Part shown: positions 1 to 5,011 of the stretch, piece after piece
How positions within the stretch are numbered: position 1 is the first letter of the stretch
How the letters are laid out: every line of letters begins with the position of its first letter
NCBI RefSeq assembly: GCF_004138495.1
Contig: NZ_ML142860.1
Coordinates: forward strand, 54,576-59,586
DNA length: 5,011 bases
From: Phytoactinopolyspora endophytica
GTDB taxonomy: Bacteria; Actinomycetota; Actinomycetes; Jiangellales; Jiangellaceae
Direction: 5' to 3'
Position numbers and translations under genes: made by a program
Notes under the pieces: model-generated
Seen by the model: the letters and a program-made list of their open reading frames with translations, nothing else
What the model was told of the DNA's origin: nothing
Databases searched by the model: none

Positions 1-639
1 GAGCACCGGCATGATGACGGACCGCAGGTTGGGCCAGAGGCCATCCCCGATCGGCGCGAACCCGATCGATGGAAGCATCCGAAGCGACACGGCGAACACG
101 AGGACGAGCAGCAGCGCGAGCACATAGTTCGGGATGGCGAGCATCGTCATCGCGCCGACCATGACGATGCGGTCGAAGAGGCCGCCTGGCTTGCGGGCCG
201 CGAGGATCGCCATCGGCAGAGCGATGCCGATCGACACGACGAACGCGAGGAAGACGAGCTCGAGGCTGACGGGCAGACGCTCGGCCAGCAGCGACGTGAC
301 GGGCTGGCCGTTCACCGATGACCGGCCCAGGTCGCCCGTGACCGCGCCGGACAGCCAATCGAGATACCGCTCGTGCGCGGGCCGGTCGAGCCCCATCGTC
401 TGGCGGACGGCCTCGACCTCCTCCTCGGTCGCGTCCATGCCCGCCTGGTTGCGCGCGGGGTCGGCGGGCATGACCTCGAGCAACACGAAGACCAGCACGC
501 TGATCGCGAACAGCAGCGGGATCGCGACCAGCACGCGCTTGGCGATCAGCCGGAGAAGGGGCGAGCCGGACACTCGCCCGAGGAGGCCACCGTGCCCCTC
601 AGCGCGGGTGTCGGAATCGGCCGGCGCGGTGGTCGTCAC
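1..639 (-). CDS. ABC transporter permease, DppB/OppB type (3' end cut by window edge)
   Basis: This is an inner-membrane permease subunit of a peptide/nickel/opine-type ABC importer. The frame runs unbroken for 213 codons to the left edge, so only the N-terminal part is present. After a hydrophilic cytoplasmic stretch of about 30 residues comes a first membrane segment (about 36-56, AIPLLFAISVLVFVLLEV). A periplasmic region follows with the family signature GLDRPAHERYLDWL (83-96) and GDLGRS (102-107). Two more membrane segments lie at about 124-147 and 160-186. The cytoplasmic EAA loop that contacts the ATPase falls outside the window. I chose the GTG start at 639 because it overlaps the stop of the upstream binding-protein gene (GTGA, 4-base overlap), an arrangement typical of translational coupling. 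No strong ribosome binding site precedes it. The N-terminus is longer than usual for DppB, so a GTG at 573 is an alternative start. The family call is secure; the substrate is not. Confidence 0.93.
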   Translation of the reverse strand, partial: MTTTAPADSDTRAEGHGGLLGRVSGSPLLRLIAKRVLVAIPLLFAISVLVFVLLEVMPADPARNQAGMDATEEEVEAVRQTMGLDRPAHERYLDWLSGAVTGDLGRSSVNGQPVTSLLAERLPVSLELVFLAFVVSIGIALPMAILAARKPGGLFDRIVMVGAMTMLAIPNYVLALLLVLVFAVSLRMLPSIGFAPIGDGLWPNLRSVIMPVL

Positions 640-2429
640 TGCTCGACCCACACCCTGTCGTAGAGGACACCGGTGTTCACCGCGAGCGCCGGGATCGGCA
701 TCGTCAGGCCGGGTCCGTGCACACCGTCGCGCACGACTTGCGCCGGCGAGAACGCCATGCCGAACGGCCCGTACGCCTCGTCGGAGATGTACTCGGCGAT
801 CTCCTGATAGGCAGCCTCGCGCTCGTCCGGATCGATGGTCGCGATCGCACCGTCGAGCAGGTCGTCGAGCGGCGTCGCCAGGTCGTTCGCGATCGCCTCA
901 TCCGCGTTGGACGCGCCCTCGGGGAACGGCGTGCCGCTGAACGGCGAGGTCGAACCGAACCGCACCTGCACGCCGATTCCGCTGGCGGGATCCCACGCGC
1001 CTGCGGTCTGCAGCATCGACTCCCAGTCGCCGCTCGTGAATTGTGTGATGACGTCGCCGAGCGGCTTGGAATCGATCGTGACGTCGATGCCGGCCTCGCG
1101 CCACTGCGTCTGCAGGGCGGTCGTGACCGAGCGCGCCGTCGAGAGGTCGGTGGTGCCGAGCTCCACCTCGAGACCTCCGAGCTCGTCCACGAGCTGCTGG
1201 GCCTGGTCGGGGTCGTACTCCCGATACCCTTCGACGTCGGGCTGGTGGAACAGGCCGCCCGACGCGGTGAACGACTGGCTCATCTCGCCGTCACCACCGA
1301 ACAGACCCTGTTGGATCGTCTCGAAGTCGGTCGCGTAGTAGATCGCCTCGCGCGCCCTCCTGTCGTCGAACGGCGGCTGGCGTGTGTTGAGCTGGATGAC
1401 GTACGGCGACGTCGGGACCCCGAGGTGCACGTCGACCTCCGGGTTGTTCTGCGCCTCGTTGATGAGCGTCACGTCGCTCATACCCTCGATCACATCGCCC
1501 TGCCCGGCCTGGAGCGTCTGGTAGAGCACCTGGTCGCCCGCGACCGACTGGAAGGTGAGCGCGTCGAGATACGGCAGCCCGTCCTTGAAGTAGTCCGGAT
1601 TGCGCTCGAGCTGGAGGCGCTCGTTCTGCCTGTTGTCGACGACCGTGAAGGGACCGGCGGCGACGGGTTCGACGCTGAACGCCTCGGCGCCCATCTCGGC
1701 GTACGCCGTCGGCGAGCCGATGAGATTCATGTTCGTGCCGGGGAAGCCGTTCAGGAGCGCCCCGTTCACCGTGTTGAAGTTCAGCTCGAGCGTCAGGTCG
1801 TCGACGACGCGGATGGCACCCAGCCGTTGCATGACGACGTCGCGGTCGACGTCCTCGGGGAGCGCGTCCCAGAGGCTGTCCATGAACTCGTCGCTGAGCT
1901 CGGGTGGGTCCATGCTCAGGTTGAGGTCGATGATGGGTGCACCGGTGCTGCCGGAGCTCAGCTCGCGGATCCAGTTCCACAGCACCGCCTCGGCATCGAA
2001 CGGCGTGCCGTCGCTGAACTCGATGCCGTCGTGCAGCGTCACCGTGAGGGTGAGGCCGTCCTGCGACCATTCGAAGCTCTCGGCCTGGTTCGGCTCGATC
2101 CGGGCGTTCGATCCGTCCTCATCCGCCTCGAGCGTGAACAGTCCGCCGAAGATCGCGGCGTTCTGTGGCAGATTGGCGCCGGTCGAGTTGCTCGTCGCCG
2201 GGTCGAGACCCGTCGCCCAGCCGCCGGCGAAGCCGGAGTCGAGCAGCACCGTGAGCTCGCCGCCCGATTGTGGCTCGCCGACCTCACCGCCGGCGTCGGA
2301 GCCGGCCTCGCCGGTGCCTCCGCCACTGTCTCCGCCGCAGGCGGTGATCACGAGGCCAAGGCCCATGACAAGCGCGAGTGCCCGGGGGATACGTCCGCCG
2401 GTGAAGTTGCCCTTCGCTTTCCTTCTCAT
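636..2429 (-). CDS. ABC transporter substrate-binding lipoprotein, family 5 (peptide/nickel/opine type)
   Basis: This extracellular solute-binding protein captures substrate outside the membrane and delivers it to the permease encoded immediately downstream. It has 597 residues, slightly longer than most of its family. The N-terminus is a lipoprotein signal: basic residues (RRK), a hydrophobic core (about 17-29), and a lipobox VITAC with the lipidated Cys at 31. A flexible Gly/Ser/acidic linker follows to about residue 56. The family-5 signature is clear at 126-150 (LTLTVTLHDGIEFSDGTPFD). Further typical blocks are GPF...LERNPDYF (259-281), PPFDDRRAREAIYYATD (352-368), and LQTQWREAGIDV (439-450) in the returning lobe. 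C31 is the only cysteine. The ATG is supported by GGGGAG at 2436-2441, 6 bases upstream, and this start gives a complete signal peptide. An ATG 5 bases further upstream is followed at once by an in-frame stop. The gene follows a 175-bp spacer and overlaps the permease start by 4 bases. Ligand unknown; peptides, opines, sugars or metal chelates are all possible in the family. Confidence 0.95.
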   Translation of the reverse strand: MRRKAKGNFTGGRIPRALALVMGLGLVITACGGDSGGGTGEAGSDAGGEVGEPQSGGELTVLLDSGFAGGWATGLDPATSNSTGANLPQNAAIFGGLFTLEADEDGSNARIEPNQAESFEWSQDGLTLTVTLHDGIEFSDGTPFDAEAVLWNWIRELSSGSTGAPIIDLNLSMDPPELSDEFMDSLWDALPEDVDRDVVMQRLGAIRVVDDLTLELNFNTVNGALLNGFPGTNMNLIGSPTAYAEMGAEAFSVEPVAAGPFTVVDNRQNERLQLERNPDYFKDGLPYLDALTFQSVAGDQVLYQTLQAGQGDVIEGMSDVTLINEAQNNPEVDVHLGVPTSPYVIQLNTRQPPFDDRRAREAIYYATDFETIQQGLFGGDGEMSQSFTASGGLFHQPDVEGYREYDPDQAQQLVDELGGLEVELGTTDLSTARSVTTALQTQWREAGIDVTIDSKPLGDVITQFTSGDWESMLQTAGAWDPASGIGVQVRFGSTSPFSGTPFPEGASNADEAIANDLATPLDDLLDGAIATIDPDEREAAYQEIAEYISDEAYGPFGMAFSPAQVVRDGVHGPGLTMPIPALAVNTGVLYDRVWVEQ

Positions 2430-2447
2430 GACATGCTCCCCTGTGAG

Positions 2448-2526
2448 CTGTTGCCGATGGTGCAGCCCTGTGGCCGATCCGGGGCCGGCTAGGAGGCGAC
2501 CTGTTGTGTTCGGCAGTCTGTCCGAT
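2448..2526 (-). repeat. Short direct repeats in the leader of the binding-protein gene
   Basis: On the coding strand ATCGGCCACAG (2478-2468) and ATCGGCAACAG (2458-2448) match at 10 of 11 bases and start 20 bases apart, about two helical turns. A shorter related copy, ATCGGACAG, lies at 2526-2518. All three sit between the upstream hairpins and the ribosome binding site of the solute-binding-protein gene. They could be sites for a regulator, but direct repeats this short in GC-rich DNA can arise by chance, and I see no convincing -35/-10 pair beside them. Confidence 0.3.
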
Positions 2527-2564
2527 CGCGAGGTAGGCGATCCATGGGACTTCCGTCGGGCGGG

Positions 2565-2600
2565 AGAAACCGGCTCAAGCCGTTACGGCAACGCCGTACG
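2565..2600 (-). terminator. Tandem small hairpins after the amidohydrolase gene; possible terminator or attenuator
   Basis: Four bases after the amidohydrolase stop codon, the coding-strand RNA can form TACGGC-GTT-GCCGTA (2598-2584, 6 bp, 3-base loop). Directly after it comes CGGC-TTGA-GCCG (2582-2571, 4 bp, tetraloop), then GTTTCT (2570-2565). The middle arm GCCGT can pair either with the ACGGC before it or with the ACGGC after it, so alternative folds are possible. The stems are short and the T tract has only three consecutive Ts, so a strong intrinsic terminator is not shown. Partial termination between the enzyme genes and the transporter genes, or protection of an mRNA end, are reasonable inferences from position. 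Confidence 0.35.
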
Positions 2601-2604
2601 CACG

Positions 2605-3630
2605 TCAGCGCGCAGCGATGACGGCGGGTACCTCGGCCTCGCGCCCGAGCCAGCGGAACGCGTTGCGCCAGCTGATGTCGTTCCACTCGTCGCCGGGCAG
2701 GTCCATCGACCGCAGCGTCTTCGCGGCCGGATCCTCGCGCGGCATCGCCGGGAAGTCCGAGCCGACGAGCAGGCGATCCGCCCCGAGCAGGTCGATGAGA
2801 TACCGGATCGCCCGGCGGTCGAACACCATCGAGTCGTAGTAGAACCGCCGGGCGTACTCGAACGGCGACGGACCGTCGTCGGGCATGACGGCGCGCTCCG
2901 GATCGCGTGGCTCCTCGTTCCAGGATCCGCCCCAGAAGTAGCCGGCCCGCGGCAGCGACATCGCAAAACCGCCGGCGGCGTGGCTGAACGAGACGCGCAG
3001 GTCCGGGCATGCCGCCGCGGTGCCGCCGAGAATGAGCGACGCGGCAGCGTACATCCCCTCGATGCCGACGACGTACGTGCCCATCGCCGACGCCGGCAGC
3101 CGATCGGTCGGCGATGGCATCGCGTGCACGAAGATCGACAGGCCGAGGCGCTCGGCCTCGGAGAAGAACGGCAGGAACTTCTCATCGCCGATGGAGCTGC
3201 CCAGGATGTTCGACGCGATCTCGACGCCGGCGAGGCCACGCTCGGCGATCGCCGACAGCTCGCCCGCGGCGGCGTCGGGATCCTGCAAGGGCACCATACC
3301 GAGGCCGATGAGCCGGCGCGGGTCATACGCGGTCAGTTCCGCGGCGAAGTCGTTGACGTGCCGCGCGAGCGCCAGCCCGTCGGCCGCGGGGAGGTCGTAG
3401 CGCAGCAGCGGCGGCATGGGGCTGACGATCTCGACCTCGACCTCAGAGGCGTCCTGCGCCTCGATGCGGCGCTCGGCGGCGAAGAAGACCTCTTTCGCCG
3501 GGAACCGCGTCTTGCCGAAGACCAGCAGCCGGTCGCCGCTGCCCTCGATCGGCTCCATGCGAGGGAAGCACCCCGGGGCGTCATCGGGGTAGTCGCTCGG
3601 CAGGAAATGGGCGTGTGCGTCGACGATCAT
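2605..3630 (-). CDS. Metal-dependent amidohydrolase, amidohydrolase-2 / ACMSD-like family
   Basis: This is a predicted cytoplasmic TIM-barrel enzyme of 341 residues, a normal length for the group that includes ACMSD (2-amino-3-carboxymuconate semialdehyde decarboxylase), resorcylate and 5-carboxyvanillate decarboxylases, and related hydratases and hydrolases. The expected metal and catalytic residues are all visible: DAHAH with H6 and H8 after strand 1, H169 in IFVHAM, H217 in FSHAAGG, and D292 in GSDFP. The block PRRLIGLGMVPLQDPD (105-118) and R228 (LPRAGYFW) also resemble ACMSD. The substrate-binding Arg of bacterial ACMSD (FRP motif) is not exactly kept; here the matching segment reads TRFP (41-44), with Arg shifted by one position, so the substrate probably differs. 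The ATG at 3630 follows GAGGAG (3636-3641) at 5-base spacing. The gene lies 100 bases after the dehydrogenase gene in the same direction. Decarboxylation of a carboxylated intermediate is the likeliest reaction, but hydrolysis or hydration cannot be excluded. Confidence 0.9.
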   Translation of the reverse strand: MIVDAHAHFLPSDYPDDAPGCFPRMEPIEGSGDRLLVFGKTRFPAKEVFFAAERRIEAQDASEVEVEIVSPMPPLLRYDLPAADGLALARHVNDFAAELTAYDPRRLIGLGMVPLQDPDAAAGELSAIAERGLAGVEIASNILGSSIGDEKFLPFFSEAERLGLSIFVHAMPSPTDRLPASAMGTYVVGIEGMYAAASLILGGTAAACPDLRVSFSHAAGGFAMSLPRAGYFWGGSWNEEPRDPERAVMPDDGPSPFEYARRFYYDSMVFDRRAIRYLIDLLGADRLLVGSDFPAMPREDPAAKTLRSMDLPGDEWNDISWRNAFRWLGREAEVPAVIAAR

Positions 3631-3677
3631 CGCTGCTCCTCATGGATCGGGATGGGGTTCGGACTGCTTCGCTCCAT
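3627..3677 (-). CDS. Possible 16-residue leader peptide ORF upstream of the amidohydrolase
   Basis: In the 100-bp gap between the dehydrogenase and amidohydrolase genes, an ATG at 3677 opens a 16-codon frame, MERSSPNPIPIHEEQR. Its TGA (3629-3627) overlaps the amidohydrolase ATG in an ATGA junction. GGAG at 3684-3687 lies 6 bases before this ATG, a good ribosome-binding distance. The peptide is proline-rich and resembles no family I know. It could couple or tune translation of the amidohydrolase, which also has its own strong ribosome binding site. A frame this short can occur by chance, so it is listed as tentative. Confidence 0.2.
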   Translation of the reverse strand: MERSSPNPIPIHEEQR

Positions 3678-3730
3678 TGCGGTCTCCAGGCGGCCGGGGC
3701 GTTTCCCCCGCGTCGTCCCGTCGTGGCCCC

Positions 3731-4840
3731 TCAGCGACCGGAGTCCGGGTGGACCGAGACGTGGATCGCCGACCCGTCACCGGCATCGCCGCCGAGTGTG
3801 TCGATGGCCAGACCCACCTCGCAGAGACCGAAGGTGTGCGTGTGGAGCTTCTCGAGTGGGAACCGGCCCGACTCGAGCAGGGAGATCGCCTTTTCGTTCG
3901 CGGTGGCGTCGACACCGAAGGCGCCCTTAACGGTCAGCCCCCGGTTGATGAGAATGTCGGTGACGAGCGGTATCTCTCGGTGCCCCTTGAGACCGGCAAG
4001 CACCACCCGGCCGCCGTGGCGCACCGACGTGAGGGCGTCGGTGATCGGTTGCGCCGCCATGGGCGTCACCTCGAGGGCGACGTCGGCCATCCGGCCGTCG
4101 GTGATCTCGGTGACCGCCTCGACGACGTCGCGGCCCTCGTCGCCGTCGACGACGATCGTGTGGTCCGCCCCGAGCTCCCGTGCGACCTCGAGCTTGTGCC
4201 GGTCGCGCTCGAGTCCGGTGATGATGGCCGTCTTCGCGCCGGCCGCCTTCGCGGCGATGACCGCGGCGATGCCACGCTGGCCGGCGCCGAGCACCAGCAG
4301 GGTGTCGCCGAGACCTACCTCGCCCAGGTCCACGGCCCACCGCACGCCCGCACCGAGCGGGTTGTACATGGCGGCGATCTCAGCCGGCAGGTTCTTGTCG
4401 ATCTTGTGCATCACAGACGTAGGCGAGAGGTACATGTAGTCGGCGAAGCCGCCCCAGATGCTCGGTGCCACGTCGACGCCCGTGACACCGTGTCCGTACT
4501 TGCGGGACCGGCACGCCTGATAGCGCCCGGTGAGACAGTCCTCGCACGCGCGGCAGGGCACGATCACCTCCAGGGCGACACGATCGCCGACCTCGACGCC
4601 CCAGCGCTCTGCCGCACGTTCGCCCAGCTCCTCGATGATGCCGAGCGGTTCGTGCCCAGGGATGAACGGATCGCGGGCCTTGCCCATGTGGCCGCGGTAG
4701 ATCTCCACGTCGCTGCCGCAGATCCCGTTCGCCTCGACCCGCAACAGCCCGTCGTCGGGGCCGACCGCGGGACGCGGGAACTCCCGCATCTCGATCTGCC
4801 GGGGGCCGGTCTGCACCGCGGCGCGTACCATCTGGGTCAT
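3731..4840 (-). CDS. Zinc-dependent medium-chain alcohol/polyol-type dehydrogenase
   Basis: This is a cytoplasmic oxidoreductase of the MDR superfamily (369 residues) that would interconvert an alcohol and an aldehyde or ketone using NAD(P). The N-terminal GroES-like domain carries the catalytic-zinc residues C41 (GICGSD, with D44) and H63-E64 (GHEPLG). It also has the full structural-zinc set C96, C99, C102 and C110 (PCRACEDCLTGRYQAC). The Rossmann domain has GAGQRG at 185-190. Two positions are unusual. Where relatives have Glu, Asp or Cys as a further zinc ligand, this protein has N160 (YNPLGAGVRW). Where NAD-specific enzymes have Asp at the end of the second Rossmann strand, it has G209 (IITGLERDR), which may allow NADP(H). 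The ATG at 4840 has AGAGGA (4847-4852) 6 bases upstream; an in-frame ATG three codons later is less well placed. The gene starts 60 bases after the unidentified gene and is followed by the amidohydrolase gene, so a shared pathway is likely. The overall pattern resembles threonine/sorbitol dehydrogenase-like enzymes, but the substrate cannot be named. Confidence 0.93.
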   Translation of the reverse strand: MTQMVRAAVQTGPRQIEMREFPRPAVGPDDGLLRVEANGICGSDVEIYRGHMGKARDPFIPGHEPLGIIEELGERAAERWGVEVGDRVALEVIVPCRACEDCLTGRYQACRSRKYGHGVTGVDVAPSIWGGFADYMYLSPTSVMHKIDKNLPAEIAAMYNPLGAGVRWAVDLGEVGLGDTLLVLGAGQRGIAAVIAAKAAGAKTAIITGLERDRHKLEVARELGADHTIVVDGDEGRDVVEAVTEITDGRMADVALEVTPMAAQPITDALTSVRHGGRVVLAGLKGHREIPLVTDILINRGLTVKGAFGVDATANEKAISLLESGRFPLEKLHTHTFGLCEVGLAIDTLGGDAGDGSAIHVSVHPDSGR

Positions 4841-4863
4841 CAGTGATCCTCTTGTCTCTCGGT

Positions 4864-4891
4864 AGCGTTCTGTCGTTTCGACTCAGGCGCT
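4864..4891 (-). other. Imperfect hairpin in the spacer before the dehydrogenase gene
   Basis: The 60-bp spacer before the dehydrogenase gene can fold on the coding strand into about 10 base pairs. AGCG (4891-4888) pairs with CGCT (4867-4864), CTG (4886-4884) with CAG (4872-4870), and TCG (4881-4879) with CGA (4875-4873), around an AAA loop. An internal loop and a two-base bulge interrupt it. No T tract follows, so it is not a typical terminator. It may be a structured mRNA spacer or chance pairing. Confidence 0.2.
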
Positions 4892-4900
4892 GCGTGGAGG

Positions 4901-5011
4901 TCAGCGGGCGGCATGCGCCAACCCGGCCGGGACGCCGACGGGCACAGCGGTGCCCGACCAGTCCGCGAAGTTGCGCACGACCATCGAGATGCCCGCGTTC
5001 CGCGCGCCGGC
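4901..5011 (-). CDS. C-terminal fragment of an unidentified protein (5' end beyond window)
   Basis: An open frame enters from the right edge and ends at TGA (4903-4901), giving 36 residues that finish WSGTAVPVGVPAGLAHAAR. I do not recognise the family. The fragment begins with a soluble-looking AGARNAGISMVV segment, like a buried strand after a helix, and ends in a small-residue-rich, weakly amphipathic tail. It has no Cys or metal motif. It reads in the same direction as the dehydrogenase gene, which starts 60 bases downstream behind its own ribosome binding site, so the two are probably co-transcribed. The call as coding rests on the open frame, the codon bias matching its neighbours and the operon position; 36 codons is weak evidence on its own. 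Confidence 0.6.
   Translation of the reverse strand, partial: AGARNAGISMVVRNFADWSGTAVPVGVPAGLAHAAR

Noticed and set aside
134..940. A 268-codon plus-strand frame opposite the permease and the end of the binding-protein gene
   Set aside because: The product is Arg/Ser/Pro-rich low-complexity sequence. The opposite strand encodes a clear DppB-type permease with membrane segments.
717..2492. A 591-codon open frame on the plus strand opposite the solute-binding-protein gene
   Set aside because: Its translation is rich in Arg, Val, Leu, Glu and Ala without family motifs. It is the expected antisense shadow of a GC-rich gene, and the minus-strand product has a signal peptide and clear family signatures.
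2489..2545. An 18-codon minus-strand ORF (ATG at 2545, TAG at 2491-2489) in the spacer before the binding-protein gene
   Set aside because: The ribosome binding site is weak (GGAAG only 4 bases away), the ORF does not couple to the next gene, and its single Cys and lack of repeated codons give no sign of an attenuator peptide.
2430..2570. A search for a -35/-10 promoter ahead of the binding-protein gene
   Set aside because: TTGAGC (2578-2573) and TACCT (2535-2531) were considered, but they lie about 37 bases apart, far from the usual 16-18, so no promoter is claimed.
3695..3710. A 5-bp hairpin CGGGG...CCCCG after the dehydrogenase stop codon
   Set aside because: The stem is short, made of G and C runs common in this DNA, and has no following T tract, so a terminator call is not justified.
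1600..3930. A 776-codon open frame on the plus strand crossing three minus-strand genes and their spacers
   Set aside because: It has low-complexity Ser/Pro/Arg content, spans unrelated genes on the other strand and shows no recognisable domain. It reflects scarcity of stop codons in high-GC DNA.
3677..4846. A 389-codon plus-strand frame opposite the dehydrogenase gene
   Set aside because: It is an exact antisense shadow of the dehydrogenase. It lacks motifs, whereas the minus-strand frame has complete zinc and Rossmann motifs.

Overview
The window is a stretch of very GC-rich bacterial chromosome. All five recognisable genes lie on the minus strand and read from the right edge to the left edge. 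The strong G/C bias at third codon positions opens long empty frames on the other strand. A lipoprotein N-terminus with a TACGGDSGGG-type start suggests a high-GC actinobacterium or a relative. This is inference, and no rRNA, tRNA or taxon-specific marker is present to confirm it.

In transcription order the layout is as follows. (1) 5011-4901 holds the last 36 codons of a gene I cannot identify. (2) 4840-3731 encodes a complete zinc-dependent medium-chain alcohol/polyol-type dehydrogenase. (3) 3630-2605 encodes a complete metal-dependent amidohydrolase of the amidohydrolase-2 / ACMSD-like (decarboxylase/hydratase) group. A possible 16-residue leader ORF just upstream overlaps its start codon. 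(4) A 175-bp spacer (2604-2430) carries tandem small hairpins and short direct repeats. (5) 2429-636 encodes a lipoprotein solute-binding protein of the peptide/nickel/opine (family 5) ABC transporters. (6) 639-1 encodes the first 213 residues of its DppB/OppB-type permease, whose GTG start overlaps the binding-protein stop codon.

The arrangement looks like an uptake-plus-catabolism locus. The binding protein and permease would import a solute, and the dehydrogenase and amidohydrolase would act on it or on a product of it. The substrate cannot be read from the sequence. Family-5 binding proteins carry peptides, opines, oligosaccharides, glutathione and metal chelates, and the amidohydrolase-2 group acts mostly on carboxylated aromatic or dienoic compounds. 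The second permease and the ATPases expected for a complete Dpp-type importer would lie beyond the left edge. The 175-bp spacer may separate the enzyme genes from the transporter genes as two transcription units or adjust their relative expression.

No mobile element, CRISPR array, RNA gene or plus-strand gene could be supported. I found no clearly novel system. The points most worth checking are the unusual zinc-ligand and cofactor positions in the dehydrogenase, the unknown reaction of the enzyme pair, the leader ORF, and the structured spacer before the binding-protein gene.
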